Under the pieces are notes generated by a model. The model saw only the letters and a list, made by a program, of their open reading frames with translations. It was not told the DNA's origin and did not search any database. Made by a program: the position numbers and the translations under genes. 64,000 nucleotides of DNA from Allocoleopsis franciscana PCC 7113 (GTDB lineage: Bacteria > Cyanobacteriota > Cyanobacteriia > Cyanobacteriales > Coleofasciculaceae): positions 4,056,001-4,120,000 of the forward strand of contig NC_019738.1 of the NCBI RefSeq assembly GCF_000317515.1, read 5' to 3'. This document shows positions 10,440 to 17,840 of this stretch, piece by piece. Each line of letters begins with the position of its first letter. Within the stretch, counting starts at the first letter, position 1.

Positions 10440-10905
10440 AAAACCCTGGAACCTTGTTTGGTTGAGGCATAACGAAAAACCCCTCAAACAAGACCGTCTC
10501 CAAGTCGAGACGGACTTGCACGCTGTTACACAAGTTTTACAGTGGTTTGAGGATTTTACCAAACCGCTCCTGCCTCAACCCTTTCAATCGCAGTGCCAAC
10601 TCGCATTTGTAGAAGGCTTTACAAATGCAGTTCGCCATGCTCATCAAAAATTACCTCCAACGACACCAATCGAGCTGGAATTGAAGGTATTTACTGACAG
10701 CTTAGAGATGCGAATCTGGGATCATGGGCAGCCATTTGATTTGCAAACTAAACTTCAAGAAGCCCTCGACCACCATAAACAGGCTGATCCACTAGAGGAA
10801 ATAGGAGGCAGAGGGCTGATTTTTATGCACCAACTCATGGATGAGCTAGCTTACTTGCGCGTAGACGACGAGCGCAATTGTCTGCTGATGCGTAAACGGC
10901 ACTAG
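10408..10905 (+). CDS. RsbW/SpoIIAB-like anti-sigma factor serine kinase (HATPase_c_2)
   Basis: A protein of about 160-165 residues with a single GHKL ATPase domain: N-box EGFTNAVRHAH, G1-like DHGQPFDL, and G2-like GGRGLIFMHQLMDEL. These are features of partner-switching kinases that phosphorylate STAS proteins. There is no ATG start. A TTG at 10408 overlaps the end of the STAS-sugar transferase gene by 32 bases, and a GTG at 10426 is the better alternative. The overlap implies translational coupling, so the fused STAS domain is its probable substrate. Its stop overlaps that of the convergent gene by four bases (10902-10905). Confidence 0.87.
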   Translation: MCFVKTVALFKKPWNLVWLRHNEKPLKQDRLQVETDLHAVTQVLQWFEDFTKPLLPQPFQSQCQLAFVEGFTNAVRHAHQKLPPTTPIELELKVFTDSLEMRIWDHGQPFDLQTKLQEALDHHKQADPLEEIGGRGLIFMHQLMDELAYLRVDDERNCLLMRKRH

Positions 10906-11789
10906 ATTTCAGCAACCGCTCTCTCAATTAGTCGTCGAGCTAAGGTTTGGGTGCCTGTATGCTCGAAATAGTTGGTAGACACATCGAGAAAAGCTCCCAA
11001 ATAGTCCAATTTGCTATCAGCAACGTCAATAAACCCTTGCAGGTTATTGGCTACATTTTGTGGAGTCAAACTTTTTGATGCCACAAAATTACTCATCCAA
11101 CCTTTGACTGAATCAAAGCTTTGACCGATAAAGTTGAGCTTACCACCCGCATCGCCCCCAGGAATGGCGTCACTAACGCTACTGAAGGTCTGATTTCGCT
11201 CTAAATCTGAAGGACTAAGTCCTGAAAGAGTGGATTGCGCCTGCCTGATAAAATCGGGGCCGAGGGGAATCAGGCCATCAAAACACACGAGCGCAGCCAT
11301 CCGCATCAAATTTTCGCCACTGTATTCCCCTAAAGAGGCGACAAAGTCCCCAATACTATCACCGGGAATGCCGTTAATCTGACAGAAGGCGACTAACTCT
11401 ACAACCAGTTTCAAGCACAAATCGATGGTTTGGGCTTTGTCAGCTTTGGGTGTTAGGTTGCTTAAAAACCCCATGAGAGGGATTTTTTCTCCCACTTTAT
11501 TGGCTAGAGCCGCTGCACCCAAGGCATAATCCGTCTTGTCAACGGTTTGGTAAAGCCACATGGCACGTTGGTAGCCTTGGGAGCGATCATTGTACAGGTA
11601 GACCGCGCGATCGCCAATTTGCTGAATAATCTCTTCGTCCGTTTCACCCGTAACGGTGCGAATGGTATTCTCAAAACCAACCACATTTTGCCACTCACCT
11701 GGAATGACAAAATCGAGAGACCTCAACGCCATCGTGGTGATATTGCTGGTTGGTAGCTCATCAACAAGTTCAAAAATTGGTTTGCTCAT
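10902..11789 (-). CDS. Conserved hypothetical alpha-helical protein
   Basis: I do not recognise the family. From the ATG at 11789 (MSKPIFELVDELP), preceded by AGGAG at good spacing, it has 295 residues; a longer frame to 11888 has no ribosome binding site and a poor N terminus. The protein is rich in predicted helices, with no signal peptide or membrane segment, and contains segments such as GDRAVYLYNDRSQGYQRAMWLYQTVDKTDYALGAAALA (positions about 58-95). It converges with the RsbW-like gene; a functional link is not implied. Confidence 0.7.
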   Translation of the reverse strand: MSKPIFELVDELPTSNITTMALRSLDFVIPGEWQNVVGFENTIRTVTGETDEEIIQQIGDRAVYLYNDRSQGYQRAMWLYQTVDKTDYALGAAALANKVGEKIPLMGFLSNLTPKADKAQTIDLCLKLVVELVAFCQINGIPGDSIGDFVASLGEYSGENLMRMAALVCFDGLIPLGPDFIRQAQSTLSGLSPSDLERNQTFSSVSDAIPGGDAGGKLNFIGQSFDSVKGWMSNFVASKSLTPQNVANNLQGFIDVADSKLDYLGAFLDVSTNYFEHTGTQTLARRLIERAVAEI

Positions 11790-11878
11790 GGGCAGGCTCC
11801 TTGCCTTAGTTTTGAAGATTTGTACTAACCGATTAGCGAGGGTAAAGTTCTTTGACGCCCTACCCTTCTCTAATCCAT

Positions 11879-11890
11879 CTAGCGTCACGC
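11879..11890 (+). repeat. Dispersed repeat core CTAGCGTCACGC, copy 2
   Basis: Same exact 12-mer as at 1630-1641, followed by CGGACTACGCCCCGTTACTC. A variant of that tail, GGACTTCGTCCCGCTTCGC, occurs inside the MITE-like element near 7033-7051, which suggests related repeat material. Confidence 0.5.
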
Positions 11891-12001
11891 CGGACTACGC
11901 CCCGTTACTCTAACGCGCCCAACCACGAATGTCAGCATTCTATGCGGTCGAACGCTCGCTCGTGAAGCTTTGAGGATCAGGCTACTTTCCGTTGTTCAGC
12001 C

Positions 12002-12057
12002 AGGGGAAAAATTCCCCTAATTATCGTCTTTAGGGGCTGAAACTGTATTTCAGTTTC
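12002..12057 (-). terminator. Paired hairpins downstream of the lipoprotein gene
   Basis: Two perfect 7-bp stems follow the lipoprotein stop codon (minus-strand reading). GAAACTG (12039-12045) pairs with CAGTTTC (12051-12057) around a 5-base loop. AGGGGAA (12002-12008) pairs with TTCCCCT (12012-12018) around AAA. No long T-run follows, so these are transcription-end or mRNA-stability structures rather than a textbook terminator. Confidence 0.45.
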
Positions 12058-12075
12058 GATTGTCACACCTGTTAT

Positions 12076-12579
12076 TTATTGGAGTCGAGCAAGACCCGCT
12101 AGGTCAAATTTTTGCAACCAAGCTTCGCGATTAAAAGAGGGGTCAGTGGATCTGACTGTAACCTGGTAGCGATTATTGACGAGTACACTGGTTTGACTAT
12201 TGCCCAGGGTTGCCGCTGGATAACCCGCAATTGTTTTAGTGCTTTGCTGGTATTTCTTTGCCGTATCGGGGGTGCTTTTGATATCAGAGATAGAAAGTGT
12301 GGCAATATCTTTGCCGTCTTTTTTCAATTTGGCTTGGGAAAAACCTTTTTTCTCCTGAGTATAAACACGCTGGTAGCCGCTATCCCCCTTAGGGAAGAAT
12401 TTATTAAAGTTGGCTCCTTGTGTAGCATCCTTGACTACAGCCTGACCGCTTTTCTGCTGGCTGCTTGTCTGTTGAGCTTGATCAAAACGGGAAGGTGCCT
12501 TGCTGGCACAGGAGGTTACGAGGAGTAACAGGCTCAGCAGTAAAGGAGCCAAAATTTTATGCAGACGTGACATAATCAT
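12076..12579 (-). CDS. Putative lipoprotein of unknown function
   Basis: A 167-residue secreted protein. The N terminus has basic residues, a Leu-rich hydrophobic core (APLLLSLLLLVTS) and a lipobox ending TSC at residues 23-25, so it should be lipidated at Cys25 and anchored in a membrane. A Gln/Ser-rich linker follows, then a small alpha/beta domain (about 55-165). AGGAG lies 7-8 bases before the ATG at 12579. No family could be named; it resembles the many small photosynthesis- or envelope-associated lipoproteins of cyanobacteria only in general form. Confidence 0.78.
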   Translation of the reverse strand: MIMSRLHKILAPLLLSLLLLVTSCASKAPSRFDQAQQTSSQQKSGQAVVKDATQGANFNKFFPKGDSGYQRVYTQEKKGFSQAKLKKDGKDIATLSISDIKSTPDTAKKYQQSTKTIAGYPAATLGNSQTSVLVNNRYQVTVRSTDPSFNREAWLQKFDLAGLARLQ

Positions 12580-13210
12580 CGTCTTCTCCTTAATAAGTAG
12601 AGTTCTCGTTCCAATTTTGGCTTACAGATTGTCAATCTGGATCACTCCACAGTCACATCACCGATTGCCTCGCTCTAGTAAATCCTTCGTCATTTTGAGG
12701 AATCTTGCCCTAGAGAGCGGTTTTGATCGAGATCAACTATACTGATGCCGAACCGCACAACGATGAATCTCTCTCAACAAGTTGACAATACCGTCTATTT
12801 TAATTACGATCACCACTTTGGCCAGAGAATTAAGAATAGGCGATCGCCTAGAGAGCCTTGGCTCAGCGTCGCAGGAGTGCATCACGATCGGCCATTTGAG
12901 TCAAAAACGAGGGAATTCTGAACAGAAGAGCTTGCGAAAGATTCACACAGTGGCTCATCCCTTCTTGGCGTTTCTAGCTTCAAATCGCGGGGAGCCTCCA
13001 GCAAGTGGTTAATTTTTACAACACACGCCTCAAGGCAGCAACGTATTACCGTATAACCCCAAATATCAAAGATTCCAGGAGTTCCATAAGTTCACCTCGC
13101 CTTCTTGATTGGGCAAGGAATCTTTAAACATCTTTACTGAAGCTAGGGATAGCCTGGAGGGACAATCCCGATAACTCGGCAAGTATCTACCCAGATTGCA
13201 ACCTCAAGCC
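12580..13210. other. Intergenic region between lipoprotein and glycosyltransferase
   Basis: About 630 bases, divergent between the flanking genes. Short frames at 12500-12745 and 12782-13012 show no family resemblance. I see no RNA gene or repeat, only scattered HIP1-like octamers. Confidence 0.5.
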
Positions 13211-14440
13211 ATGCGCATTCTGATTTATACCTATAACTATTTTCCAGAGCCAATTGGGATTGCTCCCCTCGTCACAGAGCTAGCAGAAGGTTTAGTCAAG
13301 CGAGGGCACCAAGTTCGTGTCGTGACTGGAATGCCCAACTATCCTCAGCGCCGGATTTATGAAGGATATAGAGGTAAACTGTACCTCACCGAACTAACCA
13401 ATGGTGTTGCGGTTCAACGCAGTTACGTCTGGGTTCGTCCGAAACCTAGTTTACTGGATCGATTGTTACTCGAAGCTAGTTTCGTTGTGACCAGCTTCAT
13501 CCATGCTCTGAGAGGCAAGCGTCCAGATGTGATTTTCATCACCGCGCCCCCTCTACCAGTGTCCGTTCCATCGGCACTTTTGGGATGGCTACATCGTACA
13601 CCGATCGTCTTGAATCTTCAGGATATTTTGCCAGAGGCGGCGGTTAACGTTGGATTACTCAAGAATCCCAAGCTCATCCGGATTTTTGAACTTTTAGAAC
13701 AGTTTGCTTACCGTAGCGCCACCAAGATTAGTGTGATTGCGGAGGACTTCGTCGATCACTTAATCAGTAAAGGCGTTCCCGCCCGTAAAATTGTACAAAT
13801 ACCCAATTGGGTAGATGTTAATTTTATTCACCCTTTGCCCAAAGAAAAAAACGCCTTCCGCGCCGAACATCAACTAACGGATAAATTTGTCGTCCTCTAC
13901 TCCGGTAATATCGCTCTCACACAAGGATTAGAAACCGTCATCGAGGCGGCGAGTCGCCTGCATCATATTCCCAACTTAGCAATTGTGATTGTCGGGGAAG
14001 AGCAAGCCTTGCAGCGATTGCAGCAATTTTGCGATGGGTGTGGCGCTCACAATGTGACATTACTACCGCTTCAACCCCGCGAGAAACTTCCTGAAATGCT
14101 CGCCGCCGCCGATGTGGGATTAGTGGTGCAAAAGCATAACGTGATTTCTTTCAATATGCCGTCGAAAATTCAAGTGCTGCTGGCTAGTGGTTGTGCGGTG
14201 GTGGCGTCTGTTCCGGCAAATGGCACAGCCGCCAAAGCCATCGAACACAGTGGCGGGGGTCTTATTGTCCCTCCCGAAGATCCAGATGCACTAGCGGCAG
14301 CCATTTTGGAGCTGTATTACCAACCAGAAAAGATTAAAATGCTTGGGGAGAAGAGTCGGCAGTACGCTCTGGCTCACTACACATTGGAGCACGCACTTGA
14401 CCAGTATGAAGAACTTTTTGCTGCCGTTCATAAGCGTTAA
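13211..14440 (+). CDS. Glycosyltransferase family 4, WcaI-like
   Basis: A 409-residue GT-B glycosyltransferase from the ATG at 13211 (MRILIYTYNYFPEPIGIA). The N-terminal Rossmann domain has LVKRGHQVRVVTGMPNYPQ; the C-terminal GT4 domain has VVLYSGNIALTQGLETVIEAA, a VIVGEE turn, and the donor-binding segment MPSKIQVLLASGCAVVAS then GGGLIVPPEDPDALAAAI. This order matches colanic-acid-type WcaI transferases that extend lipid-linked exopolysaccharide repeats on the cytoplasmic face. The STAS-sugar transferase lies 2.8 kb upstream on the same strand and could supply the first sugar, but they are not in one operon. Confidence 0.88.
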   Translation: MRILIYTYNYFPEPIGIAPLVTELAEGLVKRGHQVRVVTGMPNYPQRRIYEGYRGKLYLTELTNGVAVQRSYVWVRPKPSLLDRLLLEASFVVTSFIHALRGKRPDVIFITAPPLPVSVPSALLGWLHRTPIVLNLQDILPEAAVNVGLLKNPKLIRIFELLEQFAYRSATKISVIAEDFVDHLISKGVPARKIVQIPNWVDVNFIHPLPKEKNAFRAEHQLTDKFVVLYSGNIALTQGLETVIEAASRLHHIPNLAIVIVGEEQALQRLQQFCDGCGAHNVTLLPLQPREKLPEMLAAADVGLVVQKHNVISFNMPSKIQVLLASGCAVVASVPANGTAAKAIEHSGGGLIVPPEDPDALAAAILELYYQPEKIKMLGEKSRQYALAHYTLEHALDQYEELFAAVHKR

Positions 14441-14712
14441 GCTAAAATGAGGGCACGAGCATGTTCTCCTGGTTGTCAGTGCGTAAGACGTTACTTGACA
14501 GCAAGAATAAAGTTATCGCGTACCGGGCGCGATGGGGTGAGGCGTAAACTGCGCGAATGCCGCAAGGCGGGGCGTAAGGAAAGTGGTATTAAAAGAGCTA
14601 GCGCTACCTTATTTTGCGCCAGACTAGAGTTTGAGGACGTGATGGTTAAGTTTAATAACGTTGCTGTAATACAATTGGCCGATTTAAGACGTTGCCTTTA
14701 GGAGTATTTTTG

Positions 14713-15402
14713 ATGCGTGATCAGGTCTTAACCTGGTTAGCAGATAACGTTCCTGCTGCTCGGCTTCAGCATATTTTAGGTGTAGAGCAGATGTCCGTTG
14801 AACTAGCAAGGCATTATCATCTGGATGTCGAAAAGGCTGCTCAAGCTGGACTGATGCACGACCTGGCTAAATACTTTAAGCCCAATGTGTTGTTGCAGAT
14901 GGCAAGGGATGAAGGGATAGAAATAGACCCAATCTGTGAAGCCACACCTCATCTATTGCACGCCGATGTCAGCGCGATTGTCGCCAAAAATCAATTTGGG
15001 ATGCAAGATAAAGAGGTAATGGAGGCCATTGCCAATCACACCTTGGGGTGTCCGGCTATGAGTCCTTTAAGCTGTGTCGTGTTTCTCGCCGATAGTTTGG
15101 AGCCAAGTAGAGGCCAGACGCCGGAGTTGGAAAGATTACGGCAAGTTAGCAAACAAGACCTTTACAAAGCAATTTGCCTTACCAGCGAGTATTCACTGAG
15201 TTTTTTGTTTGATAGCCGTTGTTTGATTCACCCGCGCACGATTTTGACTCGAAATTGGGCGCTTAGCCTGTCTCAGCACCAGACGAAAGGCAAAGACCAA
15301 CTAACCAAAAAAGGGTTAGGAAAACTCCAAGTTGCCTCTGAGGAACAGCCTTCAGGTTTGATGCGAGAAAATCAAAGAACAATTTCTAAAAAGAAAGTAT
15401 GA
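14713..15402 (+). CDS. yqeK: HD-domain diadenosine tetraphosphate hydrolase, YqeK family
   Basis: A protein of 229 residues from the ATG at 14713 (MRDQVLTWLADNVPAARLQHILG). HD-domain metal ligands are visible as the first RLQHILGVEQ, LMHDLAKYF, HLLHADVSA and ANHTLGCPAMSPLSCVVFLADSLEPSR (about residues 108-133). It hydrolyses Ap4A symmetrically to ADP and is usually linked to rsfS and NaMN adenylyltransferase genes. A basic Gln/Lys-rich tail of about 40 residues after LTRNWALSL extends beyond the usual length of the family. It leads the rsfS/CGLD27/asparaginase group on the same strand. Confidence 0.9.
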   Translation: MRDQVLTWLADNVPAARLQHILGVEQMSVELARHYHLDVEKAAQAGLMHDLAKYFKPNVLLQMARDEGIEIDPICEATPHLLHADVSAIVAKNQFGMQDKEVMEAIANHTLGCPAMSPLSCVVFLADSLEPSRGQTPELERLRQVSKQDLYKAICLTSEYSLSFLFDSRCLIHPRTILTRNWALSLSQHQTKGKDQLTKKGLGKLQVASEEQPSGLMRENQRTISKKKV

Positions 15403-15577
15403 GCGTGATTGAACAAGGTGTCAAACCAGGGAAGTAGAAAGGGTAATGCGGATGAAGGAGAAAGGTTAAAAGCTAAGATGATTCAGCCTTTGTCCAATTT
15501 AGATCCTTCATCCTTTTTTTGTTCTCAGTCCCCTGAATGCACGTTGATTTCGTTTTGAACAAGGAATTTAGGATTTA

Positions 15578-15997
15578 ATGAGAGATCAATTGAAAATGCC
15601 TTCTACCTTAGTGTCTACCAATACTCAAGCACAAGATATGAGCAAGGGTCTGGCGTTGACCATTGCTGAAGCCGCAGATGACCGCAAAGCCGGAGATATC
15701 GTTATCCTCAGGGTAGGTGATGTCAGTTACTTAGCAGACTTCTTTGTGATTGTGACAGGTTATTCTAAGGCGCAGGTCAGGGCAATTTCTCAAGCGATTG
15801 AACACAAAGTTGAGATGGAGTGGGAACGGCGGTCTCTCAGGACGGAAGGTGTCGCTGAGAGTAGCTGGATTCTTCAGGACTACGGTGAGGTGATTGTCCA
15901 CATCTTGCTACCTCAAGAGCGAGAGTTCTATAATTTGGAAGCGTTCTGGGGTCACGCAGAACAGATTGAATTTCAGGTATCCCAACCGCAACAGTGA
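15578..15997 (+). CDS. rsfS: Ribosome silencing factor RsfS
   Basis: A 139-residue RsfS/Iojap protein that binds ribosomal protein L14 and blocks subunit joining during starvation. Core motifs are [63 protein letters not shown] and [11 protein letters not shown] (about 35-130). AGGA stands 5 bases before the chosen ATG. It lies 175 bases downstream of yqeK and 6 bases before the CGLD27 gene, an arrangement common in cyanobacteria. Confidence 0.95.
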   Translation: MRDQLKMPSTLVSTNTQAQDMSKGLALTIAEAADDRKAGDIVILRVGDVSYLADFFVIVTGYSKAQVRAISQAIEHKVEMEWERRSLRTEGVAESSWILQDYGEVIVHILLPQEREFYNLEAFWGHAEQIEFQVSQPQQ

Positions 15998-16003
15998 CGA
16001 AAT

Positions 16004-16504
16004 ATGATGGAATCTTCTGTTTCTATCTGCCCAGTTCCCACTGAGCAGCAACCAATCAACGAGTATCAGGAGTTGCAAGAGTCCTGGTTCTTTCGCTGGG
16101 GAACGCTGGATCTGCCAAACTATATTAAGAAGCTAGTTTGGGTTTGGGGAGTGAGCTGGATGGTGGCAGGCCCTTGGGCATCTGCCAGTTTTGCGCCAAC
16201 TCGTTATACCGTACAGTTTCTGCTGTGTGGTGCGGCGGGTGCCGGGGTGTTCTTGGCGTTGACGTTGTTGCGGCTCTATTTGGGTTGGTCTTACGTGCGC
16301 GATCGCCTGTTAAAGGAGACAATATTCTATGAGGAGTCAGGTTGGTATGATGGTCAAACCTGGACAAAGCCGCCAGAAATTTTGACCCGCGATCGCCTGA
16401 TTGTCTCTTATCAAGTCCAACCCATTCTGAAACGTCTGAAGCGGACATTTGGCATTCTTATTTTGTTGGTTTTTGGTGGTAGCTTAATTTGGAATTTTTT
16501 ATAA
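16004..16504 (+). CDS. CGLD27 family (DUF1230) membrane protein
   Basis: A 166-residue protein opening with CPVPTEQQPINEYQELQES, the signature of the DUF1230/CGLD27 family conserved in cyanobacteria and chloroplasts. Three hydrophobic segments are visible at about 48-66, 73-94 and 147-165, so it should sit in a thylakoid or plasma membrane. In algae and plants the family has been connected to photoprotection and metal homeostasis, but its biochemical role is not settled. It follows rsfS by 6 bases, so the two are probably cotranscribed. Confidence 0.9.
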   Translation: MMESSVSICPVPTEQQPINEYQELQESWFFRWGTLDLPNYIKKLVWVWGVSWMVAGPWASASFAPTRYTVQFLLCGAAGAGVFLALTLLRLYLGWSYVRDRLLKETIFYEESGWYDGQTWTKPPEILTRDRLIVSYQVQPILKRLKRTFGILILLVFGGSLIWNFL

Positions 16505-16586
16505 ACTCTAGGCGGTCAATCCGCATCAGCGCGGCTGTGCCCCAACAGCAATTCTTGAGTCCCCTTACAGTGTTAAGGTCTTAGGC

Positions 16587-17540
16587 ATGACAAGGGGAAA
16601 ACGCACTCAAACACCAGTTATAGAAGTACGGTTGCTGCGCGAAGGAATCGTCGAATCGACCCATCGAGTTCAAGCCGTCGTCTGTGACAATCGGGGACGG
16701 GTTTTATCTGTGGCGGGTAATCCAGAGACCTCAACCTTTATTCGTTCAGCCCTCAAACCTTTTCAGGCGCTAGCGGTGACTACCACCGGCACACTAGAAC
16801 GCTATAACCTGAATGACCGGGATTTGGCGATTATCTGTAGCTCTCATCAGGGCAAGGTGGAACAAGTCCGTCAGGTTTTCCATATCCTTTGGCGCTGTGA
16901 TGTAGACCCGTCCGCCCTGCAATGTCCGATTCCCGAAGGAACGAAAAGCCCACTGCAACACAACTGCTCTGGGAAACATGCAGGGATGTTAGCGGTTTGT
17001 CAGCAACGTCAATGGCCTCTTACCAGCTATTTGCAGTATCACCATCCGGTACAAAAGCTCATCTTGAGCCAAGTGGCTGAGTTGATGAAGATGCCAGGAG
17101 AAGAGTTAATTCGGGCACACGATGACTGTGGGGCACCGACTTACTTTGTACAACTGCGGCAAATGGCCTCGTTGTATGCCCAGTTAGCTTCCGGTGACAA
17201 CCTGGCAATGGAGCGGATTGTCCGCGCCATGACTCATCATCCTCACCTCATTTCAGGTGAAGGCGCATTTGATACGGAACTGATGCGATTGTCAGAAGGA
17301 GAACTGGTGAGTAAAGCGGGGTCAGAGGGTGTTCAATGCATTGGTCGGATTGGAGAAGGCATGGGAATCGCGATTAAGGTGATGGATGGCGCGAAACGAG
17401 CCAAGTATGCCGTTGCTATCCACCTACTCAAGCAAATGGGTTGGATTACTCCCTCGATATCGGAAACTCTGTCCGAAACGTTCCTCAAACTCGGTAACTA
17501 CAAGCGTTTAGAGGTCATTGGCGAACTTTCTATGCTTTAA
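16587..17540 (+). CDS. Asparaginase, type II Rhizobium-like (AnsA/asparaginase II family)
   Basis: A 317-residue cytosolic amidohydrolase that converts L-asparagine to aspartate and ammonia. It belongs to the asparaginase_II family, which is unrelated to the E. coli enzymes. Diagnostic segments are SALKPFQALAV, ICSSHQGK, QHNCSGKHAGMLAVC (about 127-141), and AHDDCGAPTYFVQL, carrying the conserved Ser-Lys and Cys residues of the zinc and active site. It closes the yqeK-rsfS-CGLD27 group after an 82-base gap and is followed by tRNA-fMet. Confidence 0.9.
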   Translation: MTRGKRTQTPVIEVRLLREGIVESTHRVQAVVCDNRGRVLSVAGNPETSTFIRSALKPFQALAVTTTGTLERYNLNDRDLAIICSSHQGKVEQVRQVFHILWRCDVDPSALQCPIPEGTKSPLQHNCSGKHAGMLAVCQQRQWPLTSYLQYHHPVQKLILSQVAELMKMPGEELIRAHDDCGAPTYFVQLRQMASLYAQLASGDNLAMERIVRAMTHHPHLISGEGAFDTELMRLSEGELVSKAGSEGVQCIGRIGEGMGIAIKVMDGAKRAKYAVAIHLLKQMGWITPSISETLSETFLKLGNYKRLEVIGELSML

Positions 17541-17590
17541 GGGTTGCCTTTTTTTAAGACTTAGGGTTATACTAGGAAAAGCGAGAACGA

Positions 17591-17667
<77 letters not shown>

Positions 17668-17685
17668 ACTCAAAGATAAAACAAG

Positions 17686-17720
17686 CCCTGCAATCTGTAA
17701 AGGTTGTGGGGTTTTGTTTT
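17686..17720 (+). terminator. Rho-independent terminator of the tRNA-fMet gene
   Basis: CCCTGCAA (17686-17693) pairs with TTGTGGGG (17704-17711) over eight pairs, including two wobbles, around a 10-base loop. It is followed by TTTTGTTTT. An A-rich stretch stands before the stem. Confidence 0.8.
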
Positions 17721-17741
17721 AGGAAAATTCGCCTACAGGTA

Positions 17742-17763
17742 GGGGCAAGGTATGCCTTGCCCC
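17742..17763. repeat. Perfect 9-bp palindromic hairpin GGGGCAAGG/CCTTGCCCC
   Basis: GGGGCAAGG (17742-17750), loop TATG, then CCTTGCCCC (17755-17763). It lies between tRNA-fMet and the ileS stop codon, and could end transcription in either direction. Such G/C-rich hairpins recur between cyanobacterial genes; compare 23601-23629. Confidence 0.65.
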
Positions 17764-17840
17764 GATGAAGATGATTCGTTAAAAGTTGGTAGCCACGAAG
17801 CTGACACCAGAGATAGAGATGTGAGGTGCGGACAGTCCGA

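Noticed and set aside
12112-13012. Plus-strand frames antisense to and beyond the lipoprotein gene
   Set aside because: The lipobox protein on the minus strand is convincing; these frames lack start signals and family features.
14447-14701. 84-codon frame before yqeK
   Set aside because: Arg/Cys-rich translation of repeat-like G/C-rich DNA; no ribosome binding site.
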